Part shown: positions 17,894 to 26,750 of the stretch, piece after piece
Layout: every line of letters begins with the position of its first letter
Position numbering within the stretch: the first letter of the stretch is position 1
Assembly (NCBI GenBank): GCA_014803435.1
Contig: JACYFD010000003.1
Coordinates: forward strand, 386,159-450,158
Length of the DNA: 64,000 bases
Reading direction: 5' to 3'
Source of the DNA: Cellulosimicrobium terreum
Lineage (GTDB): Bacteria > Actinomycetota > Actinomycetes > Actinomycetales > Cellulomonadaceae
Translations under genes and position numbers: made by a program
Notes under the pieces: model-generated
Databases searched by the model: none
What the model saw: only the letters and a program-made list of their open reading frames with translations
What the model was told of the DNA's origin: nothing

Positions 17894-19163
17894 GTCGTTC
17901 CCGGTCTCCTTCGCCCCCGCTCGACACAGGATCGACGGTCGACCTGGGGAGCAAGAGACCTAGGCACAGCACCGCGATCGGCACGGAAGTCAGAGCGGGA
18001 CCGAAGAAGACATTCCACATCGTCATGATCGAGACGAAGAGAACCAGTGCGGAAGCCTCTCTCTCGGCGACCAGCACGGAGATACGAACGGCGACGAAGA
18101 TGACGAAGACCAGCACCAGAAGTACTCCGGCGAGCCCCATCCATGCCCAGAAGTCGCCGACGACCGAGTGGAGCTCGAAGACATTGCCGAAGAGGTACTG
18201 CTCCACGTAGTTGTTCTCGGGGTCATAATTGATCGAGATCATGCCTGACTTCGCGACGGCGATGTCGCCTGCGGAGGGCCTGATCCCGAAGCCGAAGCCC
18301 ACGGGGTCGGCACGGAACAAGGCCCACGTTGCTGCAGCCTCGGGGCGTCCCCCGAGAATGAGCGACCCGGAGCGCTCGATCTGCAGCTCCGAGCGGGCTT
18401 GGGCGTCAGCGCCGAGGTACCCGGCGAGCACCGCCTCCTGAGCGACGACGTAGACCGCGTACGCGAGTCCGGCACCGAGCACGATCCCGCGCACGACTGC
18501 AAGGCCGCGACTCCGCGCCGGTGCACGGACCTGCCACAGCACCAACAAGAGCACGATGCACATCACCGCGAAGGGAGACCGACCGCCCGCCACACCGGAC
18601 ACAGCGGCCAGCACCGCGACCCCGACGATCTCGGGCCGCCGCGACCGCTGACGGGACAGGAGCGCGAGCGCGAGGATCGTGACGGGCCAGGAGAAGCCGA
18701 AGCGCCACGCGTTCGACGCAAAGTTCTCACTCGGCCTGATCGCGAGGAACATCCCGAGCGCGAACGCCGTCGCCACGAGCCAGTCTGGATGGAACCGGCG
18801 GGCCCACAGGAACGCGACGACACCCAGCAGCACCGTGAGCACAGTGGCTGCGCCGGAGACTACCTCGTTGAGAACGACGGTGTGAGATCCTGCCGAGCGT
18901 GCACTGAGCCACAGGCCCGAGGCGATGGCGAGCAGGAGTGCGGAAACGAGTGTCACCGCACCGCGATAGTGCCGCAGGTGGCGCGCCCAGACGGGAGCAA
19001 ACGCCACCATGGCGAGCAGGCCGAGGGTGAGCCCGAACCCGACGCCGATCCGAGCGCCGGTGACGAGGACGAGGGCCAAGGCGACCACGGGTTCGAGCCG
19101 TGCTACGCCCTCAGGGCGCTCGCGCGCGGTGGGGAACCACGTGCGAGCACCCTGGATGGACAT
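17847..19163 (-). CDS. Wzy-like O-antigen/capsule polymerase (membrane protein)
   Basis: 438-residue polytopic membrane protein with about ten to twelve hydrophobic helices and one long extracytoplasmic loop (about 255-345, GADAQARSELQIERSGSLILGGR...GFGFGI), the profile of Wzy/WaaL-type polymerases and ligases. These join lipid-linked repeat units in the Wzx/Wzy pathway. I choose the ATG at 19163 because the upstream extension to 19349 is Arg-rich shadow sequence of the neighbouring gene. It is 14 nt downstream of the giant secreted protein gene, so probably co-transcribed with it. The G+C content is visibly lower than its neighbours, suggesting separate acquisition. The C-terminus is encoded antisense to the end of the preceding glycosyltransferase gene. 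Confidence 0.78.
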   Translation of the reverse strand: MSIQGARTWFPTARERPEGVARLEPVVALALVLVTGARIGVGFGLTLGLLAMVAFAPVWARHLRHYRGAVTLVSALLLAIASGLWLSARSAGSHTVVLNEVVSGAATVLTVLLGVVAFLWARRFHPDWLVATAFALGMFLAIRPSENFASNAWRFGFSWPVTILALALLSRQRSRRPEIVGVAVLAAVSGVAGGRSPFAVMCIVLLLVLWQVRAPARSRGLAVVRGIVLGAGLAYAVYVVAQEAVLAGYLGADAQARSELQIERSGSLILGGRPEAAATWALFRADPVGFGFGIRPSAGDIAVAKSGMISINYDPENNYVEQYLFGNVFELHSVVGDFWAWMGLAGVLLVLVFVIFVAVRISVLVAEREASALVLFVSIMTMWNVFFGPALTSVPIAVLCLGLLLPRSTVDPVSSGGEGDRERLSPPMVRGRTANDQR

Positions 19164-19177
19164 GTTCCCAGAGTGCA

Positions 19178-22100
19178 CTACCCGAGGGGGCCGGCCCAGA
19201 GGTTGTCGAACGACACGATGCTGGCCCCGGTCGTCGCGGACCCGCTGAGCGTGGTCGCGACCCCGACCCCACCGGCGTCCTGCAGCTGCTCGACCGAGTT
19301 CGTCGTCGTCAGCTGCCAGTTCGACGGCTCGTCGGTACCCGCCTTCCACACCTTCGCCCGGAACGTCGTCGGGCTCGCCCCGACCAGCTGAGCACGCACC
19401 TTGAGCGTCTCGCCGGCGGTGACTGACAACCCGGCGATGTTGGCCGCCGAGAGAGTCGTCTCCGACGACTGCAGGGAGACCAGCTGCAGCTGGACAGCAC
19501 CTGTCGACTTCACCCAGACCTTCGTGCGGTACTCGCTCGAGAAGCCACCGGTGCGTCCGGTGAACGACACGAACGTGCCACCGCCGTCGGCGATCTTGTC
19601 CAGCGAGAACTCACCGCGCAGCTCCACATCACGTGCCGACACGGTCTGCAGCTGGGCCTTCGGGCCCGAACCGGCCGACGCCAACCGAAGTGTGCCCACA
19701 CCACCGGCCACGTTGAACGGGGTCGCACCGCCCCACAGGGCCCAGTCACCACCGGTGTCGGCCGTCCCCCAACCAGAGGACACCGACCGGCCGAACGCGT
19801 CCTGTGCGAACACCGTCGCCGCGCTCACCGTCACGTCCTTCGACAGCTCGCCCGTCGCACCCTCGTCGTCCGTCACCGTGAGCGTCACCTCGTACGTACC
19901 GGGGTCGTCGTAGGTGTGCGACGTCGTCGCACCCGTCCCCGACTCACCGTCGCCGAAGTCCCAGGCGTACGACTCCACGGAACCGTCGGCGTCCGAGGAC
20001 CCTGACCCGTCCACGGTCACCTTCAGGCCCGCCACCGTCGACGAGAACTCCGCCTCCGGTGCACCGTTCGCGGTCACCGTGACCGGCTTCGTCAACGACT
20101 TCGTCGCGCCGTCGTCGTCTGTCACCGTCAGACGCACGTCGAACGTGCCCGGCTCGTCGTACGTGTGCGACGTCGTCGCACCCGAACCCGAGTCGCCGTC
20201 ACCGAAGTCCCAGGCGTAGGACTCCACCGAGCCGTCGGCGTCCGAGGAGTCGCCGGCGTCGAAGGATGCCTTCAGCTTCGAGACCGATGACGAGAAGGCA
20301 GCCACCGGAGCGACGTTCGCGACCGCGACCACGTCATGGCTGACGGTGCCCGTGGCGCCGTCGTCGTCGGTGACCACGAGCGTCACGGTGTAGGTGCCCG
20401 GCTCGTCGTACGTGTGCTCAGGCTCCGCCCCCGTTCCCGACTCCCCGTCTCCGAAGTCCCACGCGTAGGACGCGACGGTGCCGTCGGAGTCGCTCGAGGT
20501 CGATGCGTCGAACGCGACGGCGAGCTTGGTCACCTCGCTGGCGAACCGCGCGGTCGGTGCCTGATTCGGGACCTGACCCGTCGTCCCGATCCCGAAGTGC
20601 GAGGCGGCGTCCGCAGCGCTCAGCACCCGCGAGTAGATCGCGGTCTCGTCGAACGATCCCAGCAGGTTGCTGGACGACGAGCCCCACGTCGTGTCCCCGC
20701 CCACGCGCCAGTATCCGGAGTAGTCCTGCGCCGACGCCTGCGGGTCGGACCCTGCCGACTGACCGTCGACGTAGAGGCGCATGCCGTTCGGACCCTGCGT
20801 CGCGACGACGTGGTGCCACGCGCCGTTGTTGTAGGCGCCCGAGGTCGTGATCGTGTTCGTCACACCCGTGTAGGTGCCGAAGACGAGCTTGCCGTCGTCC
20901 TGCATGTACACGTGCCGGTCGTAGTTCCCCGAGCCTCCCGTCTGGGAGCTGCCGAAGCCGATGATCTTCCCGCCCGCCGTCGACGTGGTCTTGAACCAGG
21001 TCTCGAGGGAGTAGGTCGTCGGGTTGGCGACGCTGGCGGTCGAGTAGACGTTCCCGCCCGTCGCCGCCGTGCAGCCGACCTGCCACCACTGGCACGTCGT
21101 GGTGGTGAACGTGATGCCCTTGCCGACACCGCCCGAGAGCGCACCGGCGACGTTGCGGCTGTAGGAGCCCGAGATCTTCGCCGGGTTGCCGTAGGTGCCG
21201 GAGTCGGCGACGTCGGTCCCGGACGTCTCGTCGTAGCGCCAGTACACGTCGGGGTCCGCGTCGTAGACGGCCCGGCCGTAGGCGTCCGCAGGCCTGGCGG
21301 GGACGGCGAGCGTCCGACCCGACGCGGTGAAGTGCGCACGGACCTTCGCCGTGGACAGCACCGAACCATAGATCGCCACCTCGTCGATCGTCCCTGCGAA
21401 CGACGAACTGGTCGGCTGCGACGTCCAGGAGTTCAGGTTGTCGCCGCCGACGCGCCAGTAGCCGGAGTACGACTGTCCCGAGGTCACGTCTGCGCGCTGG
21501 GCGACGCGCTTGCCGTCGACGTACAGCTGCATCCCGTTCGCGCCGAGGGTCGCCACGACGTGGTGCCACGCGTTGTCGTTGTAGCTCGCCGGCGACGTGA
21601 TGACCGAGACCGCGTTGTTGTAGACGCCGAAGACGAGCTTTCCGTTGTTGGTCATGTAGACGTGGCGGTCGTAGTTCGACGAGTCGCCGGTCGTCTGGTT
21701 CCCGAAGCCGACGATCTTTCCGCCCCGTGTGGTCGACGTCTTGATCCAGGCCTCGGCAGAGAACGTGTTCGGGCCGGTGGTCGCCGTGGCGCCCGCCCCC
21801 CGACCGTTCGACGTGCCGTTGAAGGTCGTCGCCGTGTTCGTGTCGGCGTTCACCGCACCTGCGGCTCCGCGCGAGACACCCGTGCTGAGCGTGAGGTCGT
21901 CGCCGCCCGCCCAGTCGAACCCGGTCGACCCGGACGGCTCGCCGAGCCGCCAGTAGCTGGTCGCGCCGTCGTCGAGCACACCCTCGGCGTACGGGCTGGC
22001 GGTCGTGGCGGACACGGTGACGGAGATCCACTCGGAACGCACGATGTTGTTCGACGGATCGCTCACGACCAGCCGGTACCGGTGTGACGCCCCAGCCGTC

Positions 22101-23656
22101 AGCCCGGAGTCGGTGACCGACCGGGTGAGCGGCTTCCAGAACGGCGTGCTGATCGTCTCCTGGAAGATCGGGCTCGAGGTCTCGTTGTCGCGGAACACCT
22201 TGTACGTGAGGCCGATGTCGTCCTTGTCCCAGGTCGTCCGGAACCCGACGCGCACCTTGCCGGCAGTCACCGACTGGACCGACGGGTTGATCGCCTCGCC
22301 CGACTGCGCGGGACCGACCTTGTTGGGTGCGTTGGACCGGACGGCATAGCGCACCAGTCCCTGCTGTCGCACGCCGTTGACCTGAGGGAACTCGCCACCG
22401 TAGAGGACGTACCCCGAGTTGCCCGTCACGGTCCATACGGACTGCTTGGCGCTCGTGTAGCTCCCCCACTCGGTGTACGGGAACCAGTTGAGCAGCTCGG
22501 GACGAGGCGTCCCGGGGTGGTCGGCGTACCCGTAGATGTCGGCGGTGTTGGTGCCACGCACGTCACCGCTGAACGCGGTCGAGTGGTAGTAGGTCCACGG
22601 GTTGGTCTGCGGGAAGCCTCCGCTGTTGCCGCAGTAGTGCTTGTGGCTCGCGGTGTAGACGACACCGTTGACGTTCGCGACGTCGTACGTGTCGCCGTGG
22701 CAGTCCTCGATCCACTTCATCGCGCCGTCGGACCAGTTGGCCGCGAACGTTCCCTCCAGGGTCCCCCCGCCGTTGTAGTCCCAGCCCACCCCGTAGAAGC
22801 TGGTCCCGTCGGTGGACAGCCGCATGATGCTCGCGCTGTCCCCGCCGTTGCGGATGGTGCTGTTGATCGGCAGCGCGACACTGGCACCCGTCGCCGCGTC
22901 GAGGCGCGCGAGCCCGTAGCCCGGGGAGTTCGACCCGTTGACCGAGGTAAAGCTCCCCGAGATCACGACGGACTGCTCGTCGGGCGCGACGACGATCGAC
23001 TGCACCTGCCGGTCGTCGACGCGCGGGACGAACCCCGGGACGACCGACCCGTTCGACGCATTCATCGCAGCCATGCGGTAGCGCGTCGCCCCGTTCATCG
23101 CGCTGAAGTAGCCGCCGGCGTACACCCGCGTGTTGGTGGCCGCAACCGACTTGGTGTTGCCGTTGCTGTTCGCGACGAAGCTGGTGCTGAGGGCACCCGA
23201 CGGGAGCTCGAAGCCGGCGATGCGGTTGCGGGTCTGTCCGTCGATCGTGGTGAAGCCACCGACGATGTAGAGCCGCTTGCCATCCGGTGATGCGGCCATG
23301 TCGGTGACGTCGCCGTTGAGCGTGTGGTTGAACGAGGTGTCCAGCACCCCGGTCGACAGGTTGTACGCGAGGAGGTGCGTGCGCGGGACGAGGTTGGTGC
23401 CTGGTGCCGCTCCGGCGGGTCGCGCGTTCTGGAAGTTGCCGCCGACGTACACCGTGTTGCCGACGATGACCTGCTTCCAGACGACGCCGTCGATCTGGAC
23501 GGTCGGGAGGCCGTCGGCGGAGACCGTCTCGGGGAGCGGGGCGACAGCCTCGTCCGCGGACGCCGCTCCGGCCGGGACGACCACTCCGGCGAGGCCGAGC
23601 GCGAGCGCCGCGGCGAAACTGGTCAGTGCTCGGATGTTGAAGATTCGAAGTGCCAC
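19178..23656 (-). CDS. Giant secreted LamG/PKD-domain protein
   Basis: 1492-residue extracellular protein. A signal peptide (about 1-35, ending AGAASADE) is followed by a beta-propeller-like region (about 50-430, repeats such as VYVGGNF, LYIVGGFTTIDG, VYAGGYFSAMNG), a fibronectin-III-like domain (about 450-550), two LamG/concanavalin-type domains (about 552-785 and 792-1020), three PKD domains (about 1030-1280, each with SYAWDFGDG) and a final jellyroll domain (about 1285-1492). There is no LPXTG motif or terminal membrane helix, so it is released or held by binding carbohydrate. LamG and PKD folds commonly bind glycans, and its place among polysaccharide genes suggests a matrix protein; that is inference. 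The start is GTG at 23656 with GAGG 8 nt upstream. Expression is probably driven by the TTCACCC promoter at 23.75-23.81 kb. Confidence 0.88.
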   Translation of the reverse strand: MALRIFNIRALTSFAAALALGLAGVVVPAGAASADEAVAPLPETVSADGLPTVQIDGVVWKQVIVGNTVYVGGNFQNARPAGAAPGTNLVPRTHLLAYNLSTGVLDTSFNHTLNGDVTDMAASPDGKRLYIVGGFTTIDGQTRNRIAGFELPSGALSTSFVANSNGNTKSVAATNTRVYAGGYFSAMNGATRYRMAAMNASNGSVVPGFVPRVDDRQVQSIVVAPDEQSVVISGSFTSVNGSNSPGYGLARLDAATGASVALPINSTIRNGGDSASIMRLSTDGTSFYGVGWDYNGGGTLEGTFAANWSDGAMKWIEDCHGDTYDVANVNGVVYTASHKHYCGNSGGFPQTNPWTYYHSTAFSGDVRGTNTADIYGYADHPGTPRPELLNWFPYTEWGSYTSAKQSVWTVTGNSGYVLYGGEFPQVNGVRQQGLVRYAVRSNAPNKVGPAQSGEAINPSVQSVTAGKVRVGFRTTWDKDDIGLTYKVFRDNETSSPIFQETISTPFWKPLTRSVTDSGLTAGASHRYRLVVSDPSNNIVRSEWISVTVSATTASPYAEGVLDDGATSYWRLGEPSGSTGFDWAGGDDLTLSTGVSRGAAGAVNADTNTATTFNGTSNGRGAGATATTGPNTFSAEAWIKTSTTRGGKIVGFGNQTTGDSSNYDRHVYMTNNGKLVFGVYNNAVSVITSPASYNDNAWHHVVATLGANGMQLYVDGKRVAQRADVTSGQSYSGYWRVGGDNLNSWTSQPTSSSFAGTIDEVAIYGSVLSTAKVRAHFTASGRTLAVPARPADAYGRAVYDADPDVYWRYDETSGTDVADSGTYGNPAKISGSYSRNVAGALSGGVGKGITFTTTTCQWWQVGCTAATGGNVYSTASVANPTTYSLETWFKTTSTAGGKIIGFGSSQTGGSGNYDRHVYMQDDGKLVFGTYTGVTNTITTSGAYNNGAWHHVVATQGPNGMRLYVDGQSAGSDPQASAQDYSGYWRVGGDTTWGSSSSNLLGSFDETAIYSRVLSAADAASHFGIGTTGQVPNQAPTARFASEVTKLAVAFDASTSSDSDGTVASYAWDFGDGESGTGAEPEHTYDEPGTYTVTLVVTDDDGATGTVSHDVVAVANVAPVAAFSSSVSKLKASFDAGDSSDADGSVESYAWDFGDGDSGSGATTSHTYDEPGTFDVRLTVTDDDGATKSLTKPVTVTANGAPEAEFSSTVAGLKVTVDGSGSSDADGSVESYAWDFGDGESGTGATTSHTYDDPGTYEVTLTVTDDEGATGELSKDVTVSAATVFAQDAFGRSVSSGWGTADTGGDWALWGGATPFNVAGGVGTLRLASAGSGPKAQLQTVSARDVELRGEFSLDKIADGGGTFVSFTGRTGGFSSEYRTKVWVKSTGAVQLQLVSLQSSETTLSAANIAGLSVTAGETLKVRAQLVGASPTTFRAKVWKAGTDEPSNWQLTTTNSVEQLQDAGGVGVATTLSGSATTGASIVSFDNLWAGPLG
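19820..20560 (-). repeat. Three tandem PKD-coding repeats
   Basis: Three consecutive units of about 255 bp encode the PKD domains. Units two and three are nearly identical over about 90 bases (around 19900-20000 and 20150-20250, encoding DADGSVESYAWDFGDG and flanks). Such similarity allows slippage or recombination that would change domain number. Confidence 0.75.
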
Positions 23657-23746
23657 CGCGCCAACCTCGCCTCACGCGAATTCCAACCGGACGAGCGTCC
23701 AACTCTTGATCGCCCAGCGCTCCCACAGATGTGGAGAGTCGCTGCA

Positions 23747-23813
23747 ATGCTAAGGTCGCGACGGACTCCAGGAACCGTTCTCGCAGGGTGAAACCGGTCA
23801 GCAGGAGGGTGAA
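23747..23813 (-). promoter_or_regulatory. Two TTCACCC boxes plus -10 for the LamG/PKD gene
   Basis: On the minus strand TTCACCC occurs at 23813-23807 (as GAATTCACCC) and at 23792-23786 (as GTTTCACCC), 21 bp apart. TAGCAT starts at 23752, exactly 40 nt after the start of the proximal box. Layout and spacing are the same as at 8074-8140. No -35 consensus is seen. Confidence 0.62.
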
Positions 23814-23828
23814 TTCAGTGCCGCATTG

Positions 23829-24551
23829 TCAGCCGACGGATCCCTCGAACGCGACGATCTCCGCGCCGACGCCGAGGTCGACCTCGACCCGGACGAGATC
23901 GCGCTGGTCGGGCGGCACGTTGTAGACGAAGGTCCCCTGCGCGTCGTCCCCAGGACCGACGCTCGCCGGGAACGGCGCGGACCCGGGCTTGACCAGGGTG
24001 ATCGCCGGGGTGCGGTCCGTGCCGTAGTACGCGTTCACGACCACCGTGCGCAGGTCGAGCGCCTCGTCGGAGCCGTTGTGGATCTCGACCGTGAACCTCA
24101 GCGACGGCCCACCGATCTCGCCCGGCAGCTCCGCGAGCCCCTCGACCTTCTCGACCTCGACCACCTCGACCGTGACGTCGCCTGCGGGCTCCGCGGACTC
24201 GTCGAAGCCGCTGGGCGCCTGGGTGACACGGCCGTCCTGGTCGACCGTCGACTCGTCGTCCGACGCGCCCTTCGCCGGCCCCGTGGTGGCCTTCTCCGCC
24301 GGCGCCTCGTCGCCCTCGTCGCCCTCGTCACCCGTCGGCTCCTGCGACGCGTCGGCGTCGCCCGTCGTGCCGTCCGTGCTGGACGACGACGGCGCTGCCG
24401 ACGGGGTCGACCCGGGTTCCGCGTCGTCGGCCGCGCCGCGACCGGTCAGGACGAGGATGATGACGACGGCGAGGACGACGAGGACCAGCCCCCCGACGAC
24501 GAACAGTCGGCGACTGCTGACAGGCGTCTGTGCGCTCTGCTGCTCGCTCAT
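23829..24551 (-). CDS. Membrane-anchored protein with acidic linker and DUF4352-like domain
   Basis: 240 residues. A short cytoplasmic N-terminus is followed by one membrane helix (about 15-36, LFVVGGLVLVVLAVVIILVL), a disordered Ser/Asp/Glu/Ala-rich linker (about 40-115) and a C-terminal beta-rich domain (about 122-240, SLRFTVEIHNGSDEALDL...PGDDAQGTFVYNVP). The last part resembles the immunoglobulin-like DUF4352 fold found in many exported actinobacterial proteins. The protein would sit on the outer face of the membrane. Function is unknown; its position between two polysaccharide units is the only clue. A divergent glycosyltransferase operon starts about 200 nt away. Confidence 0.72.
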   Translation of the reverse strand: MSEQQSAQTPVSSRRLFVVGGLVLVVLAVVIILVLTGRGAADDAEPGSTPSAAPSSSSTDGTTGDADASQEPTGDEGDEGDEAPAEKATTGPAKGASDDESTVDQDGRVTQAPSGFDESAEPAGDVTVEVVEVEKVEGLAELPGEIGGPSLRFTVEIHNGSDEALDLRTVVVNAYYGTDRTPAITLVKPGSAPFPASVGPGDDAQGTFVYNVPPDQRDLVRVEVDLGVGAEIVAFEGSVG

Positions 24552-24651
24552 CCTTCACCAGGTCCGTTCTGCGACGCTCTGCCCCGTGCTGTTCCGAGGG
24601 CGTTCCGTGGGTACTGCCGAGCGTATCCGTGGCCCGTCACCGCGGAGGCAC

Positions 24652-24708
24652 GTTTGCCCAGGTTTCACCCGCCCGCGCACGGAAACGGACATGCTGTCCC
24701 GCTACCGT
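24652..24708 (+). promoter_or_regulatory. TTCACCC box and -10 for the 24.7-kb operon
   Basis: GTTTCACCC has its TTCACCC core at 24664-24670. A related GTTTGCCC lies exactly 11 bp upstream (24652-24659). TACCGT starts at 24703, 39 nt after the core. The 11-bp tandem arrangement here, unlike the other sites, recalls the Streptomyces PHO box (GTTCACC repeats). Confidence 0.52.
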
Positions 24709-24747
24709 GGCCGGAAGGCTGTTCCCGCGTGCACCAGGACGGAGACC

Positions 24748-25764
24748 ATGGGCGATCTTGTGGTGATGCAGGCGTCGAGGCGGCCACGTCCGACGACGAA
24801 CCCGTACAACGTCATGCTCTGCGAAGGGCTGGAACGTGAGCCGGGCATCCGTCTCGAGTACTTCAGCTGGCCCCGTGCGATCGTCGGTCGGTTCGACGTC
24901 TACCACGTGCACTGGCCTGAGCTCCTCGTCGGTGGGCACCGCCCGTCGGGTCGCGTCGTCCGCCAGGTCCTCACCGCGCTCTTCCTCCTCCGCATCGTCC
25001 TCACGCGACGGGCGGTCGTCCGGACGGTCCACAACCTCCACCCGCCCGAGGGGCTGTCCCGCAGCCAGCGCGCGCTCGTCGGAGCGGTCGACCGGCTCAC
25101 GACCCTGCACATCGCCATCAACGAGTCGACCCCGATCCCCGCCGACCAGCCGTCGGCGCTCGTCCTGCACGGCGACTACCGCCCGTGGTACGCGCGGTTC
25201 CGGTCCGTCGACCGCGAGCGGGGCCGGATCGCGTACTTCGGCTCGATCAGGCGGTACAAGTCGGTCGACCGGCTGCTCACCGCGTTTCGTGAGACCGACG
25301 ACCCCGAGCTGAGCCTCGTGATCGCCGGCCGACCGTCGAGCAGCGAGCTCACCGCCCAGGCGACAGCCCTCGCGGGCGACGACCCGCGGATCGAGCTGGC
25401 CCTGCGCTACGTCCCCGACGACGAGCTCGTACCCCTGGTGACGCGGTCGTCGCTCGTCTGCCTCCCGTACCGGCACATGCACAACTCGGGGAGCGTGCTC
25501 GCCGCGCTCTCGCTGCGTCGACCAGTCCTCGTCCCGGCGAACGACGCCAACCGGCGGCTGGCGGAGGAGGTCGGGCCCGAGTGGGTCATCCTCTTCGAGG
25601 ACGACCTGACGGGCACGGACCTGGAGAAGGCGGTCGTCCGCGCGGACGCGCTGGACGAGGCGGCGGAGCCCGACCTCGGCCGCCGTGGCTGGGACGTGGG
25701 CATCGCCGGGCACGTCGACGCGTACCGACGCGCCGTCGCGATCCGCCGGGGCAGGGCGTCGTGA
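24748..25764 (+). CDS. GT4-like glycosyltransferase with YHVHWPE segment
   Basis: 338-residue GT-B glycosyltransferase. The N-terminal half contains FDVYHVHWPELLVGG and VRTVHNLHPPEGL, features of a group sometimes annotated as GDP-mannose:glycolipid beta-mannosyltransferases. The donor half has IAYFGSIRRYKSVDRLL and LVCLPYRHMHNSGSVLAALSLRRPVLVP. Mannose specificity is only suggested. The start ATG at 24748 has GGAG 4 nt upstream. It heads an operon of four tightly coupled genes ending at 28885, and its stop overlaps the next start (GTGA). Confidence 0.83.
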   Translation: MGDLVVMQASRRPRPTTNPYNVMLCEGLEREPGIRLEYFSWPRAIVGRFDVYHVHWPELLVGGHRPSGRVVRQVLTALFLLRIVLTRRAVVRTVHNLHPPEGLSRSQRALVGAVDRLTTLHIAINESTPIPADQPSALVLHGDYRPWYARFRSVDRERGRIAYFGSIRRYKSVDRLLTAFRETDDPELSLVIAGRPSSSELTAQATALAGDDPRIELALRYVPDDELVPLVTRSSLVCLPYRHMHNSGSVLAALSLRRPVLVPANDANRRLAEEVGPEWVILFEDDLTGTDLEKAVVRADALDEAAEPDLGRRGWDVGIAGHVDAYRRAVAIRRGRAS

Positions 25765-26750
25765 CCGCAGCCGCGACCGACCCGCTCCGGGTCGTCGTCG
25801 CCGTACCCACGTTCCGCCGACCCGACGAGCTGGCCGATCTCCTCCTCGCGATCCGCCCGCATCTCGACGCTCTCCCGGACGACCTCGGCATCCCGTCGGT
25901 CGGCGAGGTCCTCGTCGTCGACAACGACCCCGGCCGTTCGGCGGAGCCTGTCGCCGCAGCCGCCGCCGACCGAGGCGTGCGCTACGTGCACGAGCCGGAG
26001 CCCGGGATCGCCGCCGCGCGCGACACGGCGCTGCAACGCAGCGACGACGCGGACGTCGTCGTGTTCATCGACGACGACGAGCTCCCGCAGCCCCGCTGGC
26101 TCACCGAGCTGCTCGCCGTGTGGCGCGAGCACCGGCCCGCCGCCGTCGCGGGACGCGTGATCGCCGAGTTCGACACGGAACCCGACGACTGGATCCGCGC
26201 CGGCGGCTTCTTCGAGCGCCGGTACCGACCGCGGGGGACCTCGGTGCGCGCGGCCGCAGCCGGCAACCTCCTCCTCGACGTCGCGCAGGTGCGACGCTCG
26301 GGCGTCCGGTTCGACCGGAGCCTCGGCATGGGCGGCGGGGAGGACACGCTCTTCACCAGCGACCTCACCCGGCGCGGGTTCCGCGTCGTGTGGGCGCCGG
26401 ACTCCGTGATCGTGGACAAGGTGCCTGCCGACCGGCTGCGCAAGGCATGGGTGCTGCGCCGTCGGTTCGCCCACGGCACCGTCGTGAGCACCGTCCAGGT
26501 TCGGCTCGCCACCAGCCTGCTCGGGCGCGCGCGGGCCCGCGCCGTCGGGGTCGCCAAGGGACTGGCGCTCATGGTCACCGCTGTGGCGCGCTGGCTCGCC
26601 GGGGTCGCGACGCGCTCGCTCGCCCGCCGCGCCCGGGCCACCGCCGACGTCTGGCGCGGCGCCGGTCGGGTGGCGGGAGCCGTCGGTCTGCACTTCCCGG
26701 AGTATCGACGCTCGCCGGAGAGCTCTCCCACCTCGCAGGCGACGCCATGA
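25761..26750 (+). CDS. Family 2 glycosyltransferase
   Basis: 329-residue GT2 enzyme: VVVAVPTFRRPDELADLL at the N-terminus, nucleotide-binding VLVVDNDPG, the DxD-like metal motif FIDDDELPQPRWL and the catalytic-base region GGGEDTLFTSDLTRRG (ED-type). After about residue 225 a basic, partly hydrophobic tail suggests membrane association. The start is a GTG overlapping the upstream stop, and its own stop overlaps the next ATG (ATGA), so translation is coupled across three genes. The sugar transferred is unknown. Confidence 0.88.
   Translation: MTAAATDPLRVVVAVPTFRRPDELADLLLAIRPHLDALPDDLGIPSVGEVLVVDNDPGRSAEPVAAAAADRGVRYVHEPEPGIAAARDTALQRSDDADVVVFIDDDELPQPRWLTELLAVWREHRPAAVAGRVIAEFDTEPDDWIRAGGFFERRYRPRGTSVRAAAAGNLLLDVAQVRRSGVRFDRSLGMGGGEDTLFTSDLTRRGFRVVWAPDSVIVDKVPADRLRKAWVLRRRFAHGTVVSTVQVRLATSLLGRARARAVGVAKGLALMVTAVARWLAGVATRSLARRARATADVWRGAGRVAGAVGLHFPEYRRSPESSPTSQATP

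Noticed and set aside
19164-19349. N-terminal extension of the Wzy-like protein
   Set aside because: Arg/Gly-rich, antisense-frame character and overlaps the 3' end of the secreted-protein gene; the ATG at 19163 starts the conserved part.
24652-24670. Firm assignment of the box as a PhoP site
   Set aside because: The core matches GTTCACC, but tandem 11-bp units are present at only one of six promoters.
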